From Streptomyces caatingaensis (GTDB lineage Bacteria; Actinomycetota; Actinomycetes; Streptomycetales; Streptomycetaceae), in NCBI RefSeq assembly GCF_001187435.1, contig NZ_LFXA01000002.1, positions 124,001 to 188,000 on the forward strand: a stretch of 64,000 nt of DNA, read 5' to 3'. The notes beneath the pieces were generated by a model that saw only the letters and a program-made list of their open reading frames with translations, was not told the DNA's origin and searched no databases. Shown here one piece after another: positions 52,642 through 61,330 of the stretch. The stretch's first letter is position 1. Each line of letters begins with the position of its first letter. The translations under genes and the position numbers were made by a program.

Positions 52642-55029
52642 ATGCGACCGACCCGCACCGACCTCACCCAGCAGAGCACCCGCGGCGGCATCGGCGCCTC
52701 CACGCTGCGCCCCGACGGCGGCCTCAAGGTCACCGGCGAGTTCGCCTACGCCTCCGACCTGTGGCACGAGGACATGCTCTGGGGCCACACCCTGCGCAGC
52801 CCGCACGCCCACGCCCGGATCGTCTCCCTCGACACCGCCGAGGCGCTCGCCACCCCGGGCGTGCACGCGGTGCTGACCCACGCCGACCTGCCCGCCGCCA
52901 CCCGCTACGGCCTGGAGGTCCAGGACGCCCCCGTCCTCGCCGACGGCGTCGTGCGCCACCACGGCGAACCGGTCGCCCTCGTCGCCGCCGACCACCCCGA
53001 GACCGCCCGCCGCGCCGCCGCGAAGATCAAGGCGGTCTACGAGCAACTCCCCGTCGTCACGGACGAGAAGAGCGCCACCGCGCCCGGCGCGCCCCTGCTC
53101 CACCCGGCCCGCGCCGACAAGCACGCCCCCCACGTCCCGCACCCCAACGTCGTCCACTGCCAGCCCGTCGTCCGCGGCGACGTGGAGGCCGCACGGGCCC
53201 GCGCGCACGCCGTGGTCACCGGCGACTACGAAGTGGGCATGCAGGACCAGGCGTTCCTCGGTCCCGAGTCCGGGCTCGCCGTCCCCGCCGAGGACGGCGG
53301 CGTCGACCTCTACATCGCCACCCAGTGGCTGCACGCCGACCTCCGCCAGATCGCCCCCGTCCTCGGCCTGCCCGAGGACAAGGTGCGCATGACCCTCTCC
53401 GGCGTCGGCGGCGCCTTCGGCGGCCGCGAGGACCTGTCCATGCAGGCCCACGCCTGCCTGCTCGCGCTGCGCACCGGACGGCCCGTCAAGATGGTCTACA
53501 ACCGCTTCGAGTCCTTCTTCGGCCACGTCCACCGCCACCCGGCCAGGCTCCACTACGAGCACGGCGCCGACCGCGACGGCGGGCTCCTGTTCGTCCGCTG
53601 CCGCATCGTCCTCGACGGCGGCGCCTACACCTCGTCCTCCCCCTCCGTCGTCGGCAACGCCGCCTCGCTGGCCGTCGGCCCCTACGCGTGCGACAACGTC
53701 GACGTCGAGGCCCTGGCCCTCTACACCAACAACCCGCCCTGCGGCGCCATGCGCGGCTTCGGCGCCGTCCAGGCGTGCTTCGCCTACGAGGCCCAGATGG
53801 ACCGGCTCGCCGCCGAACTCGGCCTCGACCCGGTCGAGTTCCGCCGGAGGAACGCCGTCTCGCAGGGCTCGGTCATGCCCACCGGACAGGTCATCGACGC
53901 CCCCGCGCCCGTCGCCGAACTCCTGCGCCGCGTCAAGGCGCTGCCGCTGCCGCCCGAGCGCCAGTGGGAGACCGCCGGCGGCTCCGCCGACCTGCGGGCC
54001 CTGCCCGGCGGGGTGTCCAACACCAGCCACGGCGAGGGCGTCGTCCGGGGCGTCGGCTACGCCGTCGGCATCAAGAACGTCGGCTTCTCCGAGGGATTCG
54101 ACGACTACTCCACCGCCCGGGTGCGCCTGGAGTCCGTCGCCGGCGAACCGGTGGCCACCGTGCGCACCGCCATGGCCGAGGTCGGCCAGGGCGGCGTCAC
54201 CGTGCACGCCCAGATCGCCCGCACCGAGCTGGGCGTCGCCGAGGTCACCCTCCAGCCCGCCGACACCCGCATGGGCTCGGCCGGCTCGACCTCCGCCTCC
54301 CGTCAGACGTACGTCACCGGCGGTGCCATCAAGGCGGCCTGCGAGGCCGTCCGCGAGCGGGTCCTGGAGCTCGGCCGCGCCAAGTTCGGCACGTACCACC
54401 CCGCCTGGGCGACCGCCGAACTCCTGCTGGAGGGCGGCAAGATCGTCACCGACGGCGGGGAGGTGCTGGCCGGTCTCGCCGACGTGCTCGACGGCGAGGA
54501 GCCCGTGGAGGCCGAACGCGTCTGGCGCCACCGGCCCACCGAACCCTTCGACCTGCGCAGCGGCCAGGGCCAGGGGCACGTCCAGTACTCCTTCGCCGCG
54601 CACCGCGCCGTCGTCGAGGTCGACACCGAACTCGGCCTCGTCAAGGTCGTCGAGCTGGCCTGCGCCCAGGACGTCGGCAAGGCCCTCAACCCCCTCTCGG
54701 TCGTCGGCCAGATCCACGGCGCCACCACGCAGGGGCTCGGGCTGGCCGTGATGGAGGAGATCGCCGTCGACCCGGCCACCGGCCTCGTCCGCAACCCCTC
54801 CTTCACCGACTACCTCATCCCCACCGTCCTCGACACCCCCGCCATGCCCGTCGACATCCTCGAACTCGCCGACGCCCACGCCCCGTACGGGCTGCGCGGC
54901 GTCGGCGAGGCGCCGACCCTCTCCGCCACACCGGCCGTCGTCGCGGCCGTCCGGCAGGCCACGGGCCTGCCGCTGCGCCGCGTACCGCTGCGGCCGGAGC
55001 ACCTGACGGGGACCGACGTCCCCGCCTGA
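52642..55029 (+). CDS. Xanthine dehydrogenase, molybdopterin subunit
   Basis: 795 aa, two large Mo-binding domains. 'GVGGAFGGRED' and 'AMRGFGAVQACFAYEAQMD' are Moco contacts; the base-catalyst Glu is in 'GVGEAPTLSATPAVV' near the C-terminus. It hydroxylates hypoxanthine or xanthine to urate; another N-heterocycle cannot be excluded. Purine use is supported by PucR, the NCS2 permease and XdhC around it. Confidence 0.95.
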   Translation: MRPTRTDLTQQSTRGGIGASTLRPDGGLKVTGEFAYASDLWHEDMLWGHTLRSPHAHARIVSLDTAEALATPGVHAVLTHADLPAATRYGLEVQDAPVLADGVVRHHGEPVALVAADHPETARRAAAKIKAVYEQLPVVTDEKSATAPGAPLLHPARADKHAPHVPHPNVVHCQPVVRGDVEAARARAHAVVTGDYEVGMQDQAFLGPESGLAVPAEDGGVDLYIATQWLHADLRQIAPVLGLPEDKVRMTLSGVGGAFGGREDLSMQAHACLLALRTGRPVKMVYNRFESFFGHVHRHPARLHYEHGADRDGGLLFVRCRIVLDGGAYTSSSPSVVGNAASLAVGPYACDNVDVEALALYTNNPPCGAMRGFGAVQACFAYEAQMDRLAAELGLDPVEFRRRNAVSQGSVMPTGQVIDAPAPVAELLRRVKALPLPPERQWETAGGSADLRALPGGVSNTSHGEGVVRGVGYAVGIKNVGFSEGFDDYSTARVRLESVAGEPVATVRTAMAEVGQGGVTVHAQIARTELGVAEVTLQPADTRMGSAGSTSASRQTYVTGGAIKAACEAVRERVLELGRAKFGTYHPAWATAELLLEGGKIVTDGGEVLAGLADVLDGEEPVEAERVWRHRPTEPFDLRSGQGQGHVQYSFAAHRAVVEVDTELGLVKVVELACAQDVGKALNPLSVVGQIHGATTQGLGLAVMEEIAVDPATGLVRNPSFTDYLIPTVLDTPAMPVDILELADAHAPYGLRGVGEAPTLSATPAVVAAVRQATGLPLRRVPLRPEHLTGTDVPA

Positions 55030-55152
55030 GGCCCCCACCCCCCTCTCCCCACCGGCGGTACACCCCGGGCCGTCCCCCGGGCCGTGCGGCCGCTCCGCAC
55101 CGGCACGCGCCCCCCGGCACGCGCACGCATCGGCATCCAAGGAGCAGGCACC

Positions 55153-56604
55153 ATGACCCAGTCGTCCGTCGGCCCGGCGCTCACGGCCGGGGGCGCGTGT
55201 CCCCCGCCCCGCAGGTCCTGGCCCGACCGCTACTTCCGCATCACCGAACGCGGCTCCACCCCCGCCCGGGAGGTGCGCGGCGGCATCACCACCTTCATGG
55301 CGATGAGCTACATCCTCCTGCTCAACCCCCTGATCCTGTCCGGGAAGGACGCCACCGGGCACACCCTCGGCCACGCCGGGCTCATCACCGCCACCGCGCT
55401 CGCCGCCGCCGTCTCCACCCTCCTCATGGGCCTCGTCGGCCGGGCGCCGCTCGCGCTCGCCGCCGGCCTCGGCGTCTCCGGCGTGCTCGCCGGGCAGGTC
55501 GCCCCCCACATGAGCTGGCCGCAGGCGATGGGCATGTGCGTCGTCTACGGCGGCGTCATCGTCCTGCTCGTCGTCACGGGGCTGCGCGAACTGGTCATGA
55601 ACGCCCTGCCGTTGGCGCTCAAGCACGCCATCACCATGGGCATCGGGATGTTCATCGCGTTCATCGGGCTGGTGAAGGCCGGGTTCGTGCACGCCGGGCC
55701 GAAGGGCGGCGGGCCGGTCACCCTCGGGCCGGCCGGCGAACTCGCGGGCTGGCCCGTCCTCGTCTTCTGCGCCACCCTGCTGATCGTCCTCATGCTCCAG
55801 GCCCGCGAGGTGCCCGGCGCGATCCTCATCGGCATCGTCGCCGGCACGCTCCTCGCCCTCGCCGTCAACGCCCTCGCCCGCCCCGGCCCCGGCGCCTGGC
55901 AGGCCGGCCCGCCCGAACTCCACGGCGGCGCCGTCTCGATGCCCGACTTCTCCCTCCTCGGGCGCGTCGAGTTCGGCGGCTGGGGCGCGCTCGGCGGCCT
56001 GACCGTGGGCGTCATCGTCTTCACCCTCGTCCTCGCCGGCTTCTTCGACGCCATGGCCACCATCATCGGCGTCGGCACCGAGGCCGGACTCGCCGACGCG
56101 GACGGCCGGATGCCCGGCCTGAGCCGCGCCCTGTTCGTCGACGGCGCCGGCGGCGCGATCGGCGGCCTGTCGGGCGCGTCCGGCCAGACCGTCTTCGTCG
56201 AGTCCGCCACCGGGGTCGGCGAGGGCGCCCGCACCGGCCTGTCCGCCACGGTCACCGGACTGCTCTTCGCCGCCTGCCTCTTCCTCACCCCCCTCACCCG
56301 CATCGTCCCCGGCGAGGTCGCGGCGGCCGCGCTCGTCGTCATCGGGGCGATGATGATGGGCAACGCGCGGCACGTCGACTGGAACGACCGGGCCGCCGCC
56401 GTCCCCGCGTTCCTCACCGTCGTCCTCATGCCCTTCACCTACTCCATCACCGCCGGAGTCGGCGCCGGCGTCATCGCCTACACCGCGATCCGCACGGCCC
56501 AGGGCAGATGGCGGGCGCCCGGCCCCTTCATGTGGGTGCTGACGGCCGTCTTCGGCGTGTACTTCGCGCTGCACCCGATCGAGGAATGGCTCGGCGTCAC
56601 GTGA
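55153..56604 (+). CDS. NCS2 family purine/pyrimidine permease (AzgA-like)
   Basis: 483 aa from an ATG at 55153, after 123 bp without a gene. About 12-13 membrane segments; 'FRITERGSTPAREVRGGITT', 'LGVSGVLAG' and 'GLSGASGQTVFVESATGVGEG' mark the AzgA branch of NCS2 (adenine, guanine, hypoxanthine). It brings substrate to the dehydrogenase. Start and operon position are clear. Confidence 0.94.
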   Translation: MTQSSVGPALTAGGACPPPRRSWPDRYFRITERGSTPAREVRGGITTFMAMSYILLLNPLILSGKDATGHTLGHAGLITATALAAAVSTLLMGLVGRAPLALAAGLGVSGVLAGQVAPHMSWPQAMGMCVVYGGVIVLLVVTGLRELVMNALPLALKHAITMGIGMFIAFIGLVKAGFVHAGPKGGGPVTLGPAGELAGWPVLVFCATLLIVLMLQAREVPGAILIGIVAGTLLALAVNALARPGPGAWQAGPPELHGGAVSMPDFSLLGRVEFGGWGALGGLTVGVIVFTLVLAGFFDAMATIIGVGTEAGLADADGRMPGLSRALFVDGAGGAIGGLSGASGQTVFVESATGVGEGARTGLSATVTGLLFAACLFLTPLTRIVPGEVAAAALVVIGAMMMGNARHVDWNDRAAAVPAFLTVVLMPFTYSITAGVGAGVIAYTAIRTAQGRWRAPGPFMWVLTAVFGVYFALHPIEEWLGVT

Positions 56605-56628
56605 GCCGCGAGCCGATGAGGAGGAACG

Positions 56629-57765
56629 ATGCTCGACCTCGCTCCTGAACTGCACCGCTGGTGCGCCGAGGGACGCGCCTTCGCCGTCGCCACGGTCGTC
56701 GCCGTCCACGGCAGCGCCCCCCGGCAGCCCGGCGCGTCCCTCGCCGTGGACGCGGACGGGACGGCCATCGGCTCCGTCTCCGGGGGCTGTGTGGAGGGCG
56801 CGGTCTACGAGCTGTGCCGCGAGTCCCTGGAGACCGGACAGGGCACGGCCCGGACCTTCGGCCGGTCGGACGAGGACGCCTTCGCCGTGGGCCTGACCTG
56901 CGGCGGCGTCGTGGAGATCCTGGTGACACCGGTGGGCCCCGCCGAACGCCCCGCCCTCAGGGCCGCGTTCGCGTCCGTGCTGCGCGGCGAGGCGGTGACC
57001 GTGGCGCGCCGGGCGGACGGGTCCGCGGGGCTGGCGGTCGTGGACGGGACGTCCCGGGGCACCCTCCCCGGAATCCCCGCCTCCGTCCTCCCGCCCGGGC
57101 ACACCGGGGTGGTCGAGGCCGGCTGCGAGCGGGTCCGCCTCTTCCTGGAGTCGAGCGCGCCGCCGCCCCGGATGATCGTCTTCGGGGCGGTCGACTTCGC
57201 GGCGGCGCTGGTGCGGGTGGGGTCGTTCCTCGGCCACCGCGTCACCGTCTGCGACGCCCGCCCCGTCTTCGCGACGCGCCGGCGCTTCCCGGAGGCCGAC
57301 GAGGTCGTCGCCGACTGGCCGCACCGCTACCTCGACTCCCAACGCCTCGACTCCCGTGCGGTGTTGTGCGTCCTCACCCACGACGAGAAGTTCGACGTCC
57401 CGCTCCTGGAACGGGCCCTGCGCCTGCCCGTCGCCTACGTCGGCGCCATGGGCTCCCGCCGCACCCACGAGGCCCGCCTCCGCCGCCTGCGCGAGGCCGG
57501 CCTCACCGCCGCCGAACTCGCCCGCCTCCGCTCACCCATCGGCCTCGACCTCGGCGGCCGCACCCCCGAGGAGACGGCCCTGTCGATCGCCGCCGAGATC
57601 GTCGCCGCCCGCAGGGGCGGTTCCGGACTCCCGCTGACCACGACGAGGACCCCGGTCCACCGGCCGGAGCCGGCCGCGCCCGCCCGCTTTGGCGGGGGAG
57701 GGGAGGGATCGTGTAATCTCCTTCCCGTGCCGCCGGGCGGACAGGCGACCGGCACGGGGCTATAG
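56629..57765 (+). CDS. xdhC: XdhC family protein (Mo cofactor insertion)
   Basis: 378 aa. 'GSAPRQPGASLAVDADG', 'GSVSGGCVEGAVYELC' and 'YVGAMGSRRTHEARLRRLRE' are the XdhC/CoxI motifs; a Rossmann-like half follows. It sulfurates or inserts Moco into the Mo subunit. The last ~40 residues are not conserved in type and the final three codons lie inside tRNA-Ala (57756-57765), which is a rare arrangement. Confidence 0.92.
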   Translation: MLDLAPELHRWCAEGRAFAVATVVAVHGSAPRQPGASLAVDADGTAIGSVSGGCVEGAVYELCRESLETGQGTARTFGRSDEDAFAVGLTCGGVVEILVTPVGPAERPALRAAFASVLRGEAVTVARRADGSAGLAVVDGTSRGTLPGIPASVLPPGHTGVVEAGCERVRLFLESSAPPPRMIVFGAVDFAAALVRVGSFLGHRVTVCDARPVFATRRRFPEADEVVADWPHRYLDSQRLDSRAVLCVLTHDEKFDVPLLERALRLPVAYVGAMGSRRTHEARLRRLREAGLTAAELARLRSPIGLDLGGRTPEETALSIAAEIVAARRGGSGLPLTTTRTPVHRPEPAAPARFGGGGEGSCNLLPVPPGGQATGTGL

Positions 57766-57828
57766 CTCAGTTGGTAGAGCGCCTGCATGGCATGCAGGAG
57801 GTCAGGAGTTCAATTCTCCTTAGCTCCA
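57756..57828 (+). tRNA. tRNA-Ala (anticodon GGC)
   Basis: A 73-nt cloverleaf: acceptor GGGGCTA paired with TAGCTCC (one G-U), D-arm 'AGCTCAGTTGGTAGAGC', anticodon loop ATGGCAT with GGC, and T-arm 'AGGAGTTCAATTCTCCT'. CCA is not encoded (ACA follows), as is common in this genus. The 5' end overlaps the xdhC stop. Confidence 0.97.
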
Positions 57829-57904
57829 CAGGAGAGTGAGGGCCGTTCCTTCGGGAGCGGCCCTCGCCGCGTTCGTGCGCGGGAGATCTTTAACGGGCGT
57901 TCCA

Positions 57905-57919
57905 GAACGTGGTACGTTC
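57905..57919. promoter_or_regulatory. Palindrome ahead of the TetR gene (candidate operator)
   Basis: GAACGT-ggt-ACGTTC, perfect 6-bp arms, 5 bp before the TetR start codon. Placement suits autorepression, and a TetR homodimer is the obvious binder. Confidence 0.55.
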
Positions 57920-57924
57920 CCGTC

Positions 57925-58515
57925 ATGGCCCGACCCAAGGGGTTCGACCCCGACCGCGTCCTCGACGCCGCGATGCACGCCTTCTGGAGCAAGGGGTACG
58001 CGGCGACGTCCGCCCAGGATCTGGTGGACGGGACGGGGCTCGGGCGGGGGAGTCTGTACAACGCCTACGCCAGCAAGCACGGGCTCTTCGTCGAGGCGCT
58101 GCGGCGCTACGACGAGGAGTGGGCCACGCGGCAGGTGGCGGTGCTGGAGGGCGAGGGGGCCGTCCGGGAGAAGGTGCGGGCCGTGCTGATGACGGTCGTC
58201 GACGAGGAGTCGGCCCCGGCCGGCGACCGGCGCGGCTGTCTGGCCGTGAACGCGGCCGTCGAGCTCGCCGGGCGGGACGAGGAGGTCACCGCCGTGGTGC
58301 GGCGGACCTTCCGGCGCATGGAGGACGCGTTCTGCGAGGCGCTCCAGCGGGCCCGCGGGCGCGGCGAGATCGGCGCCGACCGCGACGCCCGTGCCCTGGC
58401 GCGGTACCTCCTCAACTCGATGTACGGGCTCAGGGTGCTCGGCAGGACCGCCGACCGGGCCGTCATGACGGACATCGTCGAGACGGTGCTGCGCTCCCTA
58501 TCGTCACCGTCCTGA
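57925..58515 (+). CDS. TetR family transcriptional regulator
   Basis: 196 aa from an ATG at 57925. N-terminal HTH 'ATSAQDLVDGTGLGRGSLYNAYASKHGLFVEAL' with the family's Y-x-x-F/Y-x-x-K/R-x-x-L/F ending. The C-terminal domain contains 'RRGCLAVNAAVELAGRDEEV' and resembles AcrR-like regulators of dehydrogenase genes. Its stop at 58513 falls within the remnant dehydrogenase coding region just downstream. Confidence 0.93.
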   Translation: MARPKGFDPDRVLDAAMHAFWSKGYAATSAQDLVDGTGLGRGSLYNAYASKHGLFVEALRRYDEEWATRQVAVLEGEGAVREKVRAVLMTVVDEESAPAGDRRGCLAVNAAVELAGRDEEVTAVVRRTFRRMEDAFCEALQRARGRGEIGADRDARALARYLLNSMYGLRVLGRTADRAVMTDIVETVLRSLSSPS

Positions 58516-59171
58516 AGGACGGTCCCGCCACCGCGGAGGCGATGCGGGCGGCGGCCCCGGCGCTCGCCGCCGGTGCGGTGTGGGTGCAGCTCGGCACCGT
58601 CGGGCCGGCCGCGATCGGCGAACTCGCCCGTGCCGCCGAGGAGTACGGGCTCGTCCTCTACGACGCCCCGGTCCAGGGCACCAGGCAGCCCGCCGAGAAC
58701 GGGCAGCTCGTGGTGCTGGCCGCCGGGCCGGAGGGGCAGCGGGCCGTCGTGGAGCCCGTGTTCGCGGCCATCGGCAGCCGCACGGTCTGGGTGGCGGAGG
58801 AGCCCGGCGCGGCCAGCCGGCTCAAGCTGGCGGTCAACGGCCTCGTCTTCGCGCTGACCCACGGCACGGCGGAGAGCCTGGCCCTCGCCGAGGGGCTCGG
58901 CGTCGATCCGGCGCTGGTGGTGGAGGCGGTCACCGGAGGCCCGCTCGACAGCGCGTTCTTCCAGGGCAAGGCGCGGGCCATGCTCGCCGACGACTACACG
59001 ACCGCGTTCTCCGTCGACAACTCCGTCAAGGACGCCCGGCTGTTGACGGAGGCGGCCGAGGCGGCGGGGGTCCGTGCCGACCTCGCGGCCGCCGGCCTCG
59101 CGCGCTTCCGGCGCGCGGCGGAACGGGGGCACGGCGCCAAGGACATGGCCGCCTCGCGGCTGGCGGGCTGA
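58500..59171 (+). pseudogene. NAD-dependent hydroxyacid dehydrogenase, N-terminal Rossmann part missing
   Basis: Homology begins abruptly at 'IVTVLKDGPATAEAMRAA' (about 58500), the end of the NAD-binding domain of 3-hydroxyisobutyrate dehydrogenase-like proteins, and continues to a normal C-terminus ('LKLAVNGLVFALTHGTAESLALAE', 'SVDNSVKDARLLTEAAEAAG', 'RGHGAKDMAAS'). The ~75 residues with the G-x-G-x-x-G loop are absent, and the remaining frame fuses out of phase with the TetR 3' end. A deletion probably joined the two genes. An internal ATG at 58542 might give a ~210-aa product without cofactor binding. Confidence 0.85.
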
Positions 59172-59309
59172 GGGGCCGTCCGGACGGCAACCGGCGTGCC
59201 GTTCGGGGTGGTTGACGAGGGGGCCGGGGGCGGGGGCGGCGAGGTCAGTGGGCTATGCAAATATTTGATCTCGAACACCTGATCTTGTCCCCTATCTCGG
59301 TGAGTCGCC

Positions 59310-61109
59310 TTGACACCTTTCAGACGCAGACACGCCCGCACCCTCCTGACGGCCCTGAGCCTCGCCGTCGGCGGGACGGCCGCCGGCACCGCGCCGGCCG
59401 TCGCCGCCCCCGCCACCACGCCCGACGCCCGAGGCGCCGAGCACTACTGGACGGCCGAGCGGCTGGCCGGCGCGCAGCCCGTCGACGCCGGACGCGGGAC
59501 CGCGCCGGCCGCCCGGTCGGCGCTGCGGGCGCCCGCCGCCGCCCCGCGCAACCTCAAGCAGGGCACGTTCGGGAGCGGCATCCCCTCGGTGGGCACGTTC
59601 TTCGCCGCCGGGCCCTCGGGGGCCACCTACTGCAGTGCGAGCGTCGTGCGCAGCGCGGGCAGGAACCTGGTGCTGACGGCCGGCCACTGCGCCAAGTCCC
59701 TGAAGGCCGACGGCCGTACGATCTTCGTGCCGCAGTTCCGCAAGGGCAAGGACGCCGCGCACCAGCCGTTCGGCGTCTTCCCCGTGCAGCGGGTCTTCAT
59801 GGACCCCCGCTACCGCAGCAACTCCCGGCAGGCGGACTCGGACCTCGACTTCGCCTTCGTCCGCGTCGGCACCAACGCGCAGCGCGCGAACGTCGAGAAC
59901 CGCACCGGCGGCCTGCGGCTGACGAACACGCCGCGCTGGACCAACACCGTCACCGTCCACGGCTACCCCAAGTCCGGCAACCCCGGGCAGCAGGCGCTGA
60001 GTTGCACGGTGGCGACGGGCCGCGCGCCGAAGTTCCGGCAGCTGAAGATGGAGTGCGGCGGCTTCTACGGCGGTGTCTCCGGCGGCCCGTGGATCGCCAA
60101 CTACGACGCCAAGAAGAAGACCGGCGACGTCATAGGCAACGTCGGCGGCTACAACGGCGGCGGTGACGACCAGAACCACGACTGGGTCAGCTACTCCCCG
60201 GTCTACGACCAGGAGATCCAGGCCCTCTACGCGGACGCGGTCGCCGGCCGGGCGCCGGTGCGCGGGCCGCTGCGCTCGCTGTCCGGGCCCCGGCTGCCCG
60301 AGAGCGCCCACACCATGACCATGGCCCGGCACCTGGCGGCCGGCGAGTTCACCGGCGACGGGCGCGACGACCTGATCGTCGTCTGGCGCGACGGCGAGGT
60401 CACGCTCTACCCGGGCGACGGGCGCGGCGGCTTCGGCGCCGGGCGGCGGCTGGCGAAGCAGCACGGCCCGTGGGAGCGGGCGCAGACCGTCACCGCCGGT
60501 GACTTCACGGGCGGCGGCCGGTCGGACCTCATGGTCGTCTGGACGGACAAGGCCGGCAAGCCCACCGGCAAGGTCAGCGTCTGGGCGGACGTGAGCCCGT
60601 CCGGGCTGGGCAAGGAGCACGTCGTCGCCCGCTCTGGCTCGATGTGGAAGGACGCTTCCCGGATCACCGCCGGCAAGTACACCTCCGGCCGGGCCAACGA
60701 CGTGGCCGTCGTCTGGCGGGACGGCGAGGTGAGCCTGCACACCGGCGTCAACGGCTCGGGCACGGGCCGGGAACGCCAGTTGGTGGCGAAGGACAAGTCG
60801 CCCTGGAAGGGCGCCGCGGCCGTAACGACCGGGCAGTTCTCGGGCGGCCCCGCGCGGCTGGTGGTGCGCTGGGGCGACGGCCAGCTCCAGACCGTCGCCG
60901 CGACGAAGGGCCTGACGTCCCGGGCCACCCTCATGCCGGCGAACGCCTCGTACCGGGGCAACTCGCTCATGATCGCGGGTGCGTTCACGGGGCCCGCGGG
61001 CCGGGCGGACGACCTGCTGGTCCGCTGGGCGGGCAACGGTGAGACCGCGCTCTACCCGGGGACGGGCGAGGGGCGCCTGGGGGCGTGGAACCCGCTGGTC
61101 TCCCCCTGA
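59310..61109 (+). CDS. Secreted trypsin-like serine protease with VCBS repeats (copy 1)
   Basis: 599 aa from a TTG at 59310, since no ATG or GTG fits in frame ahead of the signal peptide ('ARTLLTALSLAVGGTAAGTAPAVA'). Catalytic His in 'VLTAGHCA', Asp in 'DSDLDFAFV', Ser in 'GVSGGPWI', giving a complete triad. From ~330 a VCBS/FG-GAP propeller has repeats such as 'FTGDGRDDLIVVWRDGEVTL'. Secreted, probably a degradative or processing protease that binds its target through the propeller. The gap before it (59172-59309) is AT-rich near 59256-59275. Confidence 0.9.
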   Translation: MTPFRRRHARTLLTALSLAVGGTAAGTAPAVAAPATTPDARGAEHYWTAERLAGAQPVDAGRGTAPAARSALRAPAAAPRNLKQGTFGSGIPSVGTFFAAGPSGATYCSASVVRSAGRNLVLTAGHCAKSLKADGRTIFVPQFRKGKDAAHQPFGVFPVQRVFMDPRYRSNSRQADSDLDFAFVRVGTNAQRANVENRTGGLRLTNTPRWTNTVTVHGYPKSGNPGQQALSCTVATGRAPKFRQLKMECGGFYGGVSGGPWIANYDAKKKTGDVIGNVGGYNGGGDDQNHDWVSYSPVYDQEIQALYADAVAGRAPVRGPLRSLSGPRLPESAHTMTMARHLAAGEFTGDGRDDLIVVWRDGEVTLYPGDGRGGFGAGRRLAKQHGPWERAQTVTAGDFTGGGRSDLMVVWTDKAGKPTGKVSVWADVSPSGLGKEHVVARSGSMWKDASRITAGKYTSGRANDVAVVWRDGEVSLHTGVNGSGTGRERQLVAKDKSPWKGAAAVTTGQFSGGPARLVVRWGDGQLQTVAATKGLTSRATLMPANASYRGNSLMIAGAFTGPAGRADDLLVRWAGNGETALYPGTGEGRLGAWNPLVSP

Positions 61110-61114
61110 CGGGA

Positions 61115-61177
61115 GCGACGCGCCGTTCACGCGGCGTGCCGCTTGAGCGACGTGCCGTTCAAGCGACGCGCCGTTCA
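61115..61177. repeat. Three copies of a 15-bp motif between the protease genes
   Basis: GCGACGCGCCGTTCA at 61115, GCGACGTGCCGTTCA at 61147 and GCGACGCGCCGTTCA at 61163. Spacing 32 and 16 bp, so the third is adjacent to the second. In the 221-bp gap; origin unknown. Confidence 0.8.
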
Positions 61178-61330
61178 GGGGCCGTGGTCGCCCGGACCGT
61201 CGTCCGGACCGCGGCCCCGCGCCGTTGCGGGCGACGGCCGGGGCGGCGGTCCGGGCCACCCCGGGGGCGGGAGCGCGCGCACGACGTGTGAACATGTGCG
61301 CGACATCATCCCCTATCTCAGTGAGTCACT

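Noticed and set aside
52054..57468. 1,804-codon minus-strand open frame opposite the xdh cluster
   Set aside because: Gly/Ala/Val/Asp-rich shadow produced by GC-biased third positions of the real plus-strand genes; no domains and no start signals.
57756..57925. tRNA-Ala as an integration site for a mobile element
   Set aside because: No integrase, no repeat of the tRNA 3' end, and ordinary genes on both sides.
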